From Hahellaceae bacterium (GTDB taxonomy: Bacteria > Pseudomonadota > Gammaproteobacteria > Pseudomonadales > Oleiphilaceae), in contig JADGDV010000012.1 of the NCBI GenBank assembly GCA_016744695.1, forward strand, positions 28,611 to 92,610: a DNA stretch of 64,000 bases, given 5' to 3'. Each line of letters starts with the position of its first letter. The first letter of the stretch is position 1. A model generated the notes under the pieces. The model saw only the letters and a program-made list of their open reading frames with translations. It was not told the origin of the DNA and searched no databases. Made by a program: the position numbers and the translations under genes. This document shows positions 27,574-37,425 of the stretch, one piece after another.

Positions 27574-27669
27574 GTGCGCCCACATCATTACTCCCCTTCA
27601 AAAAAGCCAAGTTCCACAAACCTGCTATGCTTTATATATTGAACATTTACGCATAAAGGTTACGAATCA

Positions 27670-28026
27670 ATGAGCCCAGTTACTATCGCCAGTACCATTC
27701 AGGAGTTTATGTCTTTCATCGAGCTATTAGACGATGCTTATTGGGAGGCCTCTACAATAGAGTCGAAAGATCAGCTATATGACGTTATCAGTATTTTTAC
27801 TCATGAAATGTCTGAACTGAATAAATTAAGCATTCAAGATCACCACTACCCTTATGAAATAATCACAGAAGGTATTGGCCGGGTTATTCCAAAAATTGAA
27901 CGCTTAGATGATAAAAAGGACGCGATCATACAGCGTACAAAAACACTGATTGATATTAAAGAAGTAATATCTAATGTGATATCCATTCTTGAAAGCCAGA
28001 ATGGTGGAGTATCAGACTTTAAATAA
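27670..28026 (+). CDS. Small hypothetical cytoplasmic protein
   Basis: A 118-residue protein, mostly helical by eye (ELLDDAYWEASTIESKDQLYDVISIF, RTKTLIDIKEVISNVISIL), without signal peptide, membrane segment or cysteines. Acidic and basic residues alternate, as in small four-helix regulators, but I recognise no family. It sits between repeat elements on both sides (27.4-27.6 kb and 28.04 kb). Codon use looks like that of its neighbours. Confidence 0.6.
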   Translation: MSPVTIASTIQEFMSFIELLDDAYWEASTIESKDQLYDVISIFTHEMSELNKLSIQDHHYPYEIITEGIGRVIPKIERLDDKKDAIIQRTKTLIDIKEVISNVISILESQNGGVSDFK

Positions 28027-28035
28027 TTTTTCGTT

Positions 28036-28093
28036 GTAGGGTGTGCCGTGCGCACCGAAAGATTTTAAAAATGGTGCGCACGGCACACCCTAC
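28036..28093. repeat. Long palindromic repeat, GTAGGGTGTG family, copy 2
   Basis: Two perfect 21-bp arms (28036-28056 and 28073-28093) flank a 16-nt A/T-rich spacer. It fills the gap between a plus-strand and a minus-strand gene end and could act as a bidirectional transcript end. The arm begins GTAGGGTGTGCCGTGCGCAC. The copy at 42.3 kb differs by a compensated C-G to T-A pair. Confidence 0.85.
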
Positions 28094-28097
28094 GAAT

Positions 28098-29360
28098 TTA
28101 CGACTCTCGAGGACAATTCTTTGCCACCGAATTAACAAACTTCACCAAGCTCGGAATATGAGGCCCTACAAATGAAATACCCGTATTCAATAGTGAAACA
28201 GATATATCCCTTGCATCATCAACCCAACACATCTTGTTAATCAGGCCAATGTGGCCATAAGCCTTGCCACTCATGGGCCCCCAAATTCCTACAGGGTCGC
28301 CACCTAGCATCATGCCAGCACTATAACGCATAGGTATCATCATCGTTCGGTCTATTTGTAATGATCCATACTCTTGTACTGAACGTTTGATCGTCAAAGG
28401 GTCACATATGCGCTTACCATTCCACTCACCACCATTCCTCATCATCTCGAAGAATCTACCAATTTCTTCTGCCGTTGAAGCTAAATTACCCGCAGGGATT
28501 ACAGCCTCTTGAAAACGCGGGTCATTAATTACTTGGCCTATCGTTTCAGCATCACCACCCAAAGCACGTTTCACAATATAAGACACAGGAAACCTTAACT
28601 TAGGCCCCGTCATATAGTTTTCTGCCAAAATACTAAGGTCTTCTTCTTTTACGCCATAGGTAAAGTACTTCATCCCCATGGGCTGACGAATTTTCTCATC
28701 AAGATATTCTTGGATTGTCTTACCCGTAACCTTTTGTAGAACACGCTCTAGTACATACCCTCCTGTAATCGCATGGTATGCAAGGTGACCACCATCAGAT
28801 GCAGTGGGCTTAGTTTCGCACAGTAACCGCCATATTTCGTCATTATTCCATAGCACATCAATAGGGGTATCTTGAGGGATACCGGGAATCCCGCCTCGAT
28901 GAGATAATATTTGGTGGATTGTTATATTCTTTTTACCCGCCGAAGAAAACTCGGGGCAATAATAACTAACAGGGTCTAGCAAACTAATGCTGCCGTCTTC
29001 TGCCAGCATATGCATAAGCAATGCAGTAACGGCTTTAGACGCGGAAAATAAACAAATTGGTGTATCTGGCGTCGCGATTACTTTAGGTGTGTAAGGTGTG
29101 TCAAGCGGGCCATTGCCTCGAACGTGACCAATAGAGCGATTTAAAACAATCTCACCCTTACGCCTAACACATAATTCAATGGCTGGCTGAGTACCTGTTT
29201 TATATAAATTGACGGCTGACTGCCATATATCATTAACCCCTTTATCAGTAAGCCCTACCTGCTCTGGAGCTACTTCACTTTTATGGTCTATAGAGATAAC
29301 CGAATCAAGGTCATCAGGAACATCAATTGTATTTAGTATTTTTTTGAGCACTTTTTTCAT
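28098..29360 (-). CDS. Serine hydrolase of the beta-lactamase (class C)/esterase EstB family
   Basis: A 420-residue beta-lactamase-fold hydrolase. The SxxK nucleophile motif is SASK (Ser106, Lys109), the second-motif tyrosine is in AYHAITGGYV (Tyr195), and HRGG near residue 155 is typical of this esterase group. No signal peptide is present, so a cytoplasmic esterase or transesterase is more likely than a beta-lactamase. The ATG at 29360 is preceded by AAAAGG at good spacing; an upstream in-frame ATG at 29399 lacks one. It ends next to the palindromic repeat at 28.04 kb. Substrate unknown. Confidence 0.85.
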   Translation of the reverse strand: MKKVLKKILNTIDVPDDLDSVISIDHKSEVAPEQVGLTDKGVNDIWQSAVNLYKTGTQPAIELCVRRKGEIVLNRSIGHVRGNGPLDTPYTPKVIATPDTPICLFSASKAVTALLMHMLAEDGSISLLDPVSYYCPEFSSAGKKNITIHQILSHRGGIPGIPQDTPIDVLWNNDEIWRLLCETKPTASDGGHLAYHAITGGYVLERVLQKVTGKTIQEYLDEKIRQPMGMKYFTYGVKEEDLSILAENYMTGPKLRFPVSYIVKRALGGDAETIGQVINDPRFQEAVIPAGNLASTAEEIGRFFEMMRNGGEWNGKRICDPLTIKRSVQEYGSLQIDRTMMIPMRYSAGMMLGGDPVGIWGPMSGKAYGHIGLINKMCWVDDARDISVSLLNTGISFVGPHIPSLVKFVNSVAKNCPRES

Positions 29361-29625
29361 CGGACCTTTTCTCACAGAGTCTAAACAGACATTAAACATG
29401 GCTCAACCACCCACATGTCTTCAGCTGGCAAATGATTTAATGGATACATAAATACCAGATTAGCAGAGCTTTTGCTTTATTTCATTAGCCTATTCGTCCA
29501 ACTCTTATGGCATTACTGTTCCTAAGGCTAATGACTAAGACTAATTACTTAAACGCATTTATCACATTGTGACTATACTGAAATTAGATTGTGCCTTTTA
29601 ATAAAAAATAGACGTACCTATTTTC

Positions 29626-30834
29626 ATGAAAAAACGAATACCCGTTAAAAGCCTTAAGGTTGGTATGTACATTACCGACCTTAATAAAGACTGGAAACCT
29701 CATAATAATATTAAGAGGTCCAAAGGATTTATTCGAAGTGAGGCCATTATCGAGAAAATCAAAAACCTCGGTATTACAGATATATATATAGATACAAAGA
29801 AAGGTAAAGACCACGAGGATGCGATCCCCATCCCCGAAGTTGATCGAGAGAATCAAAAAAAACTCGAAGCTGCCGGTGAACTAAAGCCTCATAGCAAGCC
29901 CATTGTGTCATTAAATGATGAAATGAACGTAGCATCAAAAATACATGATGAAGCTATCGGTCTCGTTAATAATGTAATGGAAGACGTTAAATTAGGTCAG
30001 GATATTGATATTGGCTCCGTCGATGACCTTGCCGATAACATGCTTGACTCAATATTCAGAAACCATCATGCGCTAACTTGTCTAGGCTGCATACGCGATA
30101 AAGATTCCTATTTAATGGAGCACTCCGTTAACCTCAGTGTATTAATGTCAGTGTATTGCCGCTCCATGGACATGGACCGAAGTATCATGCACCAAACCAT
30201 GGTAGGTGCCTTGCTTCACGACATTGGAAAAGTCATGGTGCCTGATGAAATTCTTCATAAGCCAGGAAAACTAAGCGACCACGAGTTCGCTGAAATGAAA
30301 CACCATGTGGTTTATGGCCGCGATATGCTAAAAGCCATGGAAGGAGTTTCTGAGCTTTCATTAACCACCATGGCACAACATCATGAGCGCATTGATGGGT
30401 CTGGCTACCCAGAAGGTCTTAAAGGTAATGAAATTTCACAACACGGTAAAATGGTCGCCATTGTTGATGTTTACGATGCAATAACAGCAGACCGTTGTTA
30501 TCACAAAGGCATGACACCTACACTGGCCATCAAAAAATTACTGGAATGGAGTGATAACCATTTAGATAGAGAGCTAGTTAATCACTTTATTCGCTGTATA
30601 GGTATTTACCCCGTAGGGTCATTAGTGCTGTTAGAAAGCGGGCGCTTAGGCATTGTGGTTGAGTCTAATGAATTTGATCAGCGCTTACCCGCGATAAGAG
30701 TTATGTACCACACCAAATTCAGGTCGTATATCAAAACAGAAGTGATTGATTTAGCTCATCCGAAGGTACAAGACCGGATCGTGAAGACAGTCGATCCGGT
30801 TGATTATCAAATACCCATTAAAGACTTTTTATAG
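29626..30834 (+). CDS. HD-GYP domain protein, probable c-di-GMP phosphodiesterase
   Basis: A 402-residue protein with an N-terminal DUF3391 domain (about 1-130; VKSLKVGMYITDL at the start) and an HD-GYP domain (about 150-340). The signature residues are present: His198-Asp199 (LLHDIGK), HH near 225 and 252, DGSGYP near 257-262, and DVYDA near 281. HD-GYP proteins with an intact GYP motif hydrolyse c-di-GMP. The DUF3391-HD-GYP layout is common in gammaproteobacteria. No signal peptide or membrane helix, so it is cytoplasmic. It is convergent with and only 1 bp from the alkylsulfatase stop. Confidence 0.93.
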   Translation: MKKRIPVKSLKVGMYITDLNKDWKPHNNIKRSKGFIRSEAIIEKIKNLGITDIYIDTKKGKDHEDAIPIPEVDRENQKKLEAAGELKPHSKPIVSLNDEMNVASKIHDEAIGLVNNVMEDVKLGQDIDIGSVDDLADNMLDSIFRNHHALTCLGCIRDKDSYLMEHSVNLSVLMSVYCRSMDMDRSIMHQTMVGALLHDIGKVMVPDEILHKPGKLSDHEFAEMKHHVVYGRDMLKAMEGVSELSLTTMAQHHERIDGSGYPEGLKGNEISQHGKMVAIVDVYDAITADRCYHKGMTPTLAIKKLLEWSDNHLDRELVNHFIRCIGIYPVGSLVLLESGRLGIVVESNEFDQRLPAIRVMYHTKFRSYIKTEVIDLAHPKVQDRIVKTVDPVDYQIPIKDFL

Positions 30835-32862
30835 CTAGGGGGTCACAATATTAAAGGCCCCCTTTGGTTGATCTAATAAGCTAAAAAAGTTAATTAAGTC
30901 TAACTTGCTACCATCCACCGATAAGTCATCGCCAAACAAGGTGTCTTTTAGACCTGCTTTGCCTGTAATAATATCAACCAACAAAGGTTGAGTTAAGTTA
31001 AGCGTGGCATCTGCCTGAGTATCCACTGTTACTCGTTTATGACGCAGCACTGAATTGTTGAGGCTTAATAGATAACTTTCATTTAAGTCAGTAAATGTAA
31101 TCTTAATATCTATTTTTTTACCCTCAGCCTTAGGGCCATTTAAACGCACTGCCATAGAGTCAAAGAAATTTTCCACCGGTGTTTTTAATAACACGCCTTC
31201 CATTATGGCCATGTCTATCCCCTTTTCAGGCGCGCCATGCCTTAATTCATAAGCGCCCGTTAGATACACGTCTCGCCAAGGGGCTGACTCAGCTTGATAA
31301 CCTAACTGATCATAGACCTTTGCCAATAAACGTTTAGCTTGAGCATTTTTCGGCTCGGCAAAGACCGCATGATTAAGCAATTCAGCTAACCAGCGATAGG
31401 TTTGAGTACCTACCTCAACCGATGCATTAGCGGCATTATCAAAGTCTATTTGTGCTTTAACAACGACCTTTTCAACTCCTCCCATCATGTCCATATAACG
31501 CTTGGCGGCTTGTGTTTCGGGGAGTGGGTCTAACTTAGCAGGGTTTGCGGTGTACCAACCAAGATAGGCCTGATAAACCGCTTTTGAATTATGCTTAACC
31601 GTGCCGTAATAGCCCTGATTATGAAACGCGGTATTCAGGCTTTCAGGCAAAACCACCTCTTCCGCAACCTCGTTAGGGGTATAGCCATTATTGAATAAAC
31701 GAACACTTTGGTCGTGAATGTATTTATAGGTGTCACTTTGTTGGCTTAAGAATGCCTGAATATTGGTTTGCCCCCACATCGGCCAATGATGACTACCAAA
31801 ATACACATCACTATTAGCAAATAGCGCCTTGGCTTCTTCAATGTAACTACTCCAAAGGTTCGCATCACGCACTTTAGCGCCTCTTAAGGTATACAGGTTA
31901 TGCATATTACGAGATAACATCTCTGCACCACAGAATGCCTTATGTTGAGGTAAATAAAACGTCATTTCAGCCGGTGCTTCAGAGCCCGGTACAGACTGAA
32001 ACTCAAAAGGCACGCCATCAATATCTAATGTTGTTCCCGTTTCTGACACTATTTCTGTGGGAGAAAGCAGGGCAAAGCGGCCAAAAGCAGGGCCTTTACC
32101 TAGGCCTGTCCCTATATGACCACGCTCACTTCGTGCAAGAGATCGACCGTACATATATGAAGCCCGACGACCCATTGCAATACCTGCAATAATATTTTCA
32201 CTGGTGGCTTCTTCCATGAACCCCTCAGGGGCAATAATGCGTAGTTTTTCCTGCTCTGCATCACTCATGTTGGCTAGAATACCTTCGATTCCGCCAAAAT
32301 GGTCTAAGTGGCTATGCGTGTAGATCACCGCTTTTATAGGTTTTATACCGAGATGTTTTTGAGCAAATTTAAGCGCTTTATCGGCTGTCTCCTTGGCGGT
32401 TAAGGGGTCGACTAAAATCCAACCGCTATCGCCTTCGATGATGGTCATATTAGCAAGGTCATAACCCCGCAGCTGATAGATACCCTCGCTGACTTTGAAT
32501 AAACCATGAATATTATTCAGTGAGGCCTGACGCCACAAGCTGGGGTTCACGCTATCAGGTGAAGCGCCATCATCGCCTTTAAAGTCTACAAAATCATATG
32601 AGGGCATATCCCAAATAATTTTACCGTCTTGGTCTTTGATAATTAGGCTATTATCTTGAGCAACAAGGCCTCTTTTAGCCTCTTCAAAGTCAGTAACATT
32701 GCTAAAAGGACGTTTATTTAATACGGCTTTATTTGCCTTAATGGTTACAGCGGTTGGCGTAGTATGACCATGGGCATCACTGCCTTCTTCGTGCTTTAGA
32801 GTGCTATCGCACGCACTAAGGCTAACCAACAAGGGCAGTGCTAATAAGTAACAGTAACGCAT
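30835..32862 (-). CDS. Lipoprotein alkyl/aryl sulfatase, SdsA1-like
   Basis: A 675-residue metallo-beta-lactamase-fold alkylsulfatase. A signal peptide with lipobox LSAC gives lipidated Cys18. The zinc motif THSHLDH (His183, His185, Asp187, His188) and later ligands in GAEML (Glu near 314) and GSHHWPMWG (His near 358-359) match SdsA1. The linker, dimerisation domain and a C-terminal SCP2-like lipid-binding domain (about 560-675; DIKITFTDLNESYLLSLNN) complete the family layout. It cleaves alkyl sulfates such as dodecyl sulfate to alcohol and sulfate. Lipid anchoring would hold it at the envelope. The divergent AraC-type gene 79 bp away is the likely regulator. Confidence 0.93.
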   Translation of the reverse strand: MRYCYLLALPLLVSLSACDSTLKHEEGSDAHGHTTPTAVTIKANKAVLNKRPFSNVTDFEEAKRGLVAQDNSLIIKDQDGKIIWDMPSYDFVDFKGDDGASPDSVNPSLWRQASLNNIHGLFKVSEGIYQLRGYDLANMTIIEGDSGWILVDPLTAKETADKALKFAQKHLGIKPIKAVIYTHSHLDHFGGIEGILANMSDAEQEKLRIIAPEGFMEEATSENIIAGIAMGRRASYMYGRSLARSERGHIGTGLGKGPAFGRFALLSPTEIVSETGTTLDIDGVPFEFQSVPGSEAPAEMTFYLPQHKAFCGAEMLSRNMHNLYTLRGAKVRDANLWSSYIEEAKALFANSDVYFGSHHWPMWGQTNIQAFLSQQSDTYKYIHDQSVRLFNNGYTPNEVAEEVVLPESLNTAFHNQGYYGTVKHNSKAVYQAYLGWYTANPAKLDPLPETQAAKRYMDMMGGVEKVVVKAQIDFDNAANASVEVGTQTYRWLAELLNHAVFAEPKNAQAKRLLAKVYDQLGYQAESAPWRDVYLTGAYELRHGAPEKGIDMAIMEGVLLKTPVENFFDSMAVRLNGPKAEGKKIDIKITFTDLNESYLLSLNNSVLRHKRVTVDTQADATLNLTQPLLVDIITGKAGLKDTLFGDDLSVDGSKLDLINFFSLLDQPKGAFNIVTP

Positions 32863-32941
32863 AAATTTCCTCTATTTTTCAAGTTATGCGCTATAGTGTC
32901 ATACCTTATAAATACCTTCTGGTCTTAAAACGACAATCACT

Positions 32942-33970
32942 ATGTCCATTAATGACACATCAACAACGCTCTCTTCTTGGGCCCGTGTAGTATGCAACGC
33001 CATTGATGCCAAAGACGCTGATAGCGCCAAGTTATTAACGCTGGCAGGAATAAAGCCTGATGTTTTAAATGACCCGGAGGGACGAATACCGGTATCTAAA
33101 ATGAGTCAACTTTGGGAGCTTGCCGTGGAGGCAACCGGAGATGAGGCGTTTGGGCTCAGCGTCCCTCCCTTTGTACAACCCACAACCTTCCACGCATTGG
33201 GATTTTCTTTAATGGTGAGTGCAACATTAAGGGATGCATGGGCGCGAACTCAGCGGTACTACAAAGTGGTTAGCGATGTGCTGGATGTTCAAATTCAAGA
33301 GTATGGCACCGAATCAGCATTATGTTATGTGACAATTCCCGGAAAGGTATACGCCAAAGAAGCCATTGATGCCTTTATCGCGACGATGATCGCATTATCT
33401 GCTGGCGTCACTAGCGGTAGCGCCAAGCCAACCAAAGTTGAATTTGAACGAGCAGAACCTCTAAACCGAACACCGTTTGAAAAAGCCTTCCCCTGCGATA
33501 TTCATTTCGGCGCTGAGCGCAATCAAATTTTCTTCACAAATGAAGATCTTGACCGCCCGCTGGCCACAGCCAATAGAGACATCGCCCTCAAAAATGATGA
33601 AGTGGTACAAAGCTATTTATCTCGATTATTAAAAAAATCTCTGGCTAAACAAGTGACCGAGAGAATCATTATTTCCCTTTCTATGGGGGAGCCCAATCAA
33701 GAAGTCATTGCTAATAGCTTACATATGAGCAGTCGTAGCCTGCAACGAAAGCTAAAAGAAGAAACAACCTCCTTTCGTCAGCTATTGAATGAGGTGAGAA
33801 AAGATCTCGCTAAGAATTATTTGGCCAGCTCTCAGCAGTCAGTCATTGAAATTGCTTATCAGCTTGGGTTTCAAGACCCTAGCAATTTTACAAGGGCCTT
33901 TAAGCGATGGTTTGGCTTGTCACCGTCGGTGTTTAGGCAGCAAAGTGGGGGGCGAATAAAAACACCCTAA
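32942..33970 (+). CDS. AraC-family transcriptional regulator
   Basis: A 342-residue regulator with an N-terminal effector-binding region of the Arabinose_bd type (about 20-200; [19 protein letters not shown]) and a C-terminal AraC/XylS double helix-turn-helix (about 235-335; [20 protein letters not shown] and [25 protein letters not shown] share the canonical pattern). It is divergent from the alkylsulfatase gene and shares a 79-bp intergenic region with it, so it probably controls that gene. Its stop overlaps that of the convergent hybrid kinase by 4 nt. In Pseudomonas sp. ATCC 19151 the alkylsulfatase is controlled by a LysR-type SdsB, so an AraC-type partner is different. Confidence 0.9.
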   Translation: MSINDTSTTLSSWARVVCNAIDAKDADSAKLLTLAGIKPDVLNDPEGRIPVSKMSQLWELAVEATGDEAFGLSVPPFVQPTTFHALGFSLMVSATLRDAWARTQRYYKVVSDVLDVQIQEYGTESALCYVTIPGKVYAKEAIDAFIATMIALSAGVTSGSAKPTKVEFERAEPLNRTPFEKAFPCDIHFGAERNQIFFTNEDLDRPLATANRDIALKNDEVVQSYLSRLLKKSLAKQVTERIIISLSMGEPNQEVIANSLHMSSRSLQRKLKEETTSFRQLLNEVRKDLAKNYLASSQQSVIEIAYQLGFQDPSNFTRAFKRWFGLSPSVFRQQSGGRIKTP

Positions 33971-36900
33971 GCACTCTGGTGCTCATCTAAATACTGTTTC
34001 ATTTCAACTACAAGTGCTTGATAGGCCTTATTCAATTCAGGCATCAACCGGGCCAAGGCTTCAGCATCTTGATCTTTACTGGCCTGCTCCATATCGCTCG
34101 CAATTCCCTGAAGATCAAGAGCACTTAAATTAGCTGATGACCCTTTTATGGTATGAGCTTGAAGATGTGCTTCTTTCATATTGTTTTCATCAACAGCTTG
34201 CTGAAAAGCCTCTATTCTTATGGGGAGATCATCCATAAACATCTTAATAATGGCTACAAACAAAGTCTCTTTCCCCCTTAGACGCTTGAGTGCAGACGCT
34301 TTATCCCATCCAGTCGTAACGCTCTCGCAGGGAAGACATTCAACAGGCTTTTTATCTCCCTCGTTAAATAGCCATTTCTGCAGGGTAGATTCCAGTATGC
34401 CCGAGTCAATCGGTTTACTCATGTAATCGCTCATCCCCACGGCTAAGCACTTTTCTCTATCTCCCTTCATTGCATTAGCTGTCATCGCAATAATGGGGAT
34501 ATCTTTATTACGTTCACCCGCGCTTCCTGTTCGAATTTTCTGGCTTGCTTCATAGCCATCCATTATAGGCATCTGACAATCCATCAAAACCGCGGTATAA
34601 GGGTGTTCACTTGGTGCATCGCTAAGGGCACGAAGTGCCTCCTGGCCGTTAGATGCAGTGTCTGAGGTAAGATTAAGTTGTTCTAGAATGGCATGGGCGA
34701 CTTCCTGATTAACAAAATTATCTTCAACCAGTAAAAGGCGTGTATTAACAGGCCACGATCGGCTTTCAACCGGTTCACCACGACCCAGAGTATTTAAATA
34801 ATGATGAGTCACTAATGGTTTAGCCTGACGTAACGCTTTTCCACCTTCCACAACGACAGCTAAAGCATCAAACAAATCAGCCGTTGTGGTTGGCTTAGGA
34901 AAATACGCATTAAACCCTAGGTCAGCAAAGTATTGGGCATCCCCTTTATGACCCATTGACGTCATCATCACCAGCTTCATATTATTAAGACGCTCATCTG
35001 ATCTAATCATTCGACCGAATTCGGCACCATCCATTTTCGGCATTTGCATATCGATAAAAGCAACATCAAATACTTCGCGCTCTAACAATTTCATAGCAAA
35101 TGACCCGCTCGAAACCTCCGACACATCAGCCCCCCAACTTTCTAACTGGCTTCGTAATACATCTCGGTTAGTCGTATTGTCATCAACAATGAGCAGGCTA
35201 AGTTCTTCTGTGTTAATTCGAGGCACAACTTGCTTTGAAAGCGTGCTGGGTTGCAAAGTGAGAGTAAATTCAAAACAACTACCTTTACCTTGCTCACTGG
35301 AAACTCTTATTTCTCCTCCCATTAATTCACAAAGGTTTTTAGCAATCGTCAGGCCTAGGCCGGTTCCACCATACTCCCGAGTCGTTGACGAGTCAGCCTG
35401 AGTGAAGGCTTCAAACAATTGTTGCTGCTTCTCTTTGGGTATACCAATACCTGTATCAGTCACAGAACAGTTAAACAGTAAGCCTGATTCCTCAGTCTCA
35501 CTTAGGGAGGCCTTAATAACAATTTCACCGTTTTCAGTAAATTTAAGCGCATTACCCACTAAGTTAGTAAGAATTTGCCTTAAACGGCCAGGGTCGCCCT
35601 TTACCATAGAGTGCTTTATATCTGTGAGATCCAGTATCAGCTCAAGTCCCTTCTCTTGCGTTCGCCAAGCCATTCCTTCAGCAAATTCGCCTAAGACACT
35701 GCGCAGATTGTAATCCAGAATTTCAAGGTCTAGTTTGCCTGCATCGATTTTTGAGAAGTCTAGAATATCATTGATTAAAACCAGTAATGATTCAGCACTA
35801 GACTGCGCAACCTGAGCTTTACGGTGTTGAGCAGAAGACAGGTCACCTTTCAGCAAGAGACCTAACATGCCTAATACACCATTCATGGGTGTTCGTATTT
35901 CATGGCTCATACTGGCCAAAAACTCAGATTTTGCTACGTTAGCCTGCTCAGCTTCAGTTCTAAGTCGCTCAGATACCTCCAAAGTAGACTGCAACTTACT
36001 GGTGGAGTCTTCGAGTGCTAGCGTTCTTTCATGAACCTTATCTTCTAATGAAGCGGCTAAGCTCCTTAGCTCATTCTGCGAGCTGCCTAACTGATTAAGC
36101 ATTTTTTTAAATGAACGAGCTAAATCTCCAATTTCGTCACTACCTTGAATAATAATATTTACATTCTCATCCCCCGACGTAATTCGGTCGGCTGCTACCC
36201 GTAAAGCAATGAGTGGCTTCGTTAACAAACGCAGTACCAGCGCGGCCAACACACTTAAAATAAACAAGGTAACTAATACGAGTATGGTTAATTCTTTTGC
36301 AAGACCCAGGGATTCTGCCACGATGCTCTCATGAGTCGTTTCGAAACCAAGGAGGAAAAAACGATCGTTATTAAGAGGGTCAAAGTAGAAACGATGAACT
36401 GCTAGGCCCACACCTAATTCATCAATATTAAAACTATCAAAACTGCCCTTTTGCTTGGCGATACTTTCAAGGTTAATAGGGTAGTCATCAATCACACTAA
36501 CAGGGTTACCCAACTCAAAAGCCAAGCGCTTAGCGGGGTCTGGATGAATAATATAGTCGCCCCGATCATTCGTTAAAAAATAGAATGAACTTTCTGTAGA
36601 TTTATGAAGAGGTTTAGATAATTTATCGAAGTCTACGTTAATAATAACGATGCCAAATATTTCACCACTAGACCCGAATACCGGCACACCGACTCGCAAT
36701 ACAGCCTGTAAGGGGTATGATATCTGGCCATGCTCTCGGTTATAATTTACCTCCGAATAGTAAATGTCTCCTGCATTCAGTTTAACAGTCCGTTGAAAAT
36801 AATTTGAATCCCCTTTCTTCTGCAACGCCTGTGTTTTGGCGATAACCACTTTATTATCAGCCCGATCTACCCTTACGATCTCCCTACCACCGTCTTCTAC

Positions 36901-37269
36901 ACCGATATAACGGATTTGAGTATAGGCTTGTCGCTGTTCAATAACGGTTTTAAACACGTCATTCAAACGGTGCGTCAATGATTCTTCAGATAGACTCTCA
37001 ACATCATCATACCCTCCACCTTGATGGGCTCTTTGAAGGCTTGAAATAGAAGGCAGTTGACTGAGAAGCGTAACATCCTCCACAAGCGTTCTTATACCGG
37101 TCTTGAGTGCTGTGCCTTCTCTTTGAGTATCATGAGACAAACGTTTCAATGACTGCGTCTGCAACAAGCTACTAGCATTAATATATGAAATATACGTAAC
37201 AGTAACGATGCCGAAACCAGAGAGTAGAAAAAAAATGAACGCCAACTTGAATGGTAAGCCAAATCTCAT
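33967..37269 (-). CDS. BarA-like hybrid sensor kinase with periplasmic cache-type sensor and Hpt
   Basis: A 1100-residue kinase. Helix 1 at about 9-31; a large periplasmic region of the double-Cache type (40-320; [35 protein letters not shown]); helix 2 at about 327-350; HAMP (350-400); coiled coil (400-440); HisKA with His456; HATPase (DTGIGIP near 605, GGTGLGLT near 635); receiver 1 with Asp740; receiver 2 with Asp897; Hpt with His1039. The layout is that of BarA/GacS-type phosphorelay kinases. The cytoplasmic half is strikingly similar to the kinase at 57342-61061, but the sensor differs. It overlaps tail to tail with the AraC-type gene. No cognate regulator gene is beside it. Confidence 0.94.
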   Translation of the reverse strand: MRFGLPFKLAFIFFLLSGFGIVTVTYISYINASSLLQTQSLKRLSHDTQREGTALKTGIRTLVEDVTLLSQLPSISSLQRAHQGGGYDDVESLSEESLTHRLNDVFKTVIEQRQAYTQIRYIGVEDGGREIVRVDRADNKVVIAKTQALQKKGDSNYFQRTVKLNAGDIYYSEVNYNREHGQISYPLQAVLRVGVPVFGSSGEIFGIVIINVDFDKLSKPLHKSTESSFYFLTNDRGDYIIHPDPAKRLAFELGNPVSVIDDYPINLESIAKQKGSFDSFNIDELGVGLAVHRFYFDPLNNDRFFLLGFETTHESIVAESLGLAKELTILVLVTLFILSVLAALVLRLLTKPLIALRVAADRITSGDENVNIIIQGSDEIGDLARSFKKMLNQLGSSQNELRSLAASLEDKVHERTLALEDSTSKLQSTLEVSERLRTEAEQANVAKSEFLASMSHEIRTPMNGVLGMLGLLLKGDLSSAQHRKAQVAQSSAESLLVLINDILDFSKIDAGKLDLEILDYNLRSVLGEFAEGMAWRTQEKGLELILDLTDIKHSMVKGDPGRLRQILTNLVGNALKFTENGEIVIKASLSETEESGLLFNCSVTDTGIGIPKEKQQQLFEAFTQADSSTTREYGGTGLGLTIAKNLCELMGGEIRVSSEQGKGSCFEFTLTLQPSTLSKQVVPRINTEELSLLIVDDNTTNRDVLRSQLESWGADVSEVSSGSFAMKLLEREVFDVAFIDMQMPKMDGAEFGRMIRSDERLNNMKLVMMTSMGHKGDAQYFADLGFNAYFPKPTTTADLFDALAVVVEGGKALRQAKPLVTHHYLNTLGRGEPVESRSWPVNTRLLLVEDNFVNQEVAHAILEQLNLTSDTASNGQEALRALSDAPSEHPYTAVLMDCQMPIMDGYEASQKIRTGSAGERNKDIPIIAMTANAMKGDREKCLAVGMSDYMSKPIDSGILESTLQKWLFNEGDKKPVECLPCESVTTGWDKASALKRLRGKETLFVAIIKMFMDDLPIRIEAFQQAVDENNMKEAHLQAHTIKGSSANLSALDLQGIASDMEQASKDQDAEALARLMPELNKAYQALVVEMKQYLDEHQSA

Positions 37270-37425
37270 TGTATCCGCCCTATAATCGGCGCAGGAAGCT
37301 TAAGCAGTTGAAAATTATGACTTACGGCATAAGAATGAGTGTAAAAAAATCTGCACATGTTATGGATTCACATTAACGATAGATAATTGGCGTATTACTA
37401 TAAGCATAGTTAAATTCACCCATTT

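Noticed and set aside
27474..27656. Short 60-codon frame between the lipoprotein and the 118-residue gene
   Set aside because: It is made up largely of two decayed palindromic repeats and shows no ribosome site.
28036..28093. Possible CRISPR or integron attC site
   Set aside because: Single palindromes far apart, no regular repeat-spacer units, no cas or integrase genes.
29574..29579. TATACT as promoter of the HD-GYP gene
   Set aside because: No acceptable -35 at 16-18 nt; kept out of the feature list.
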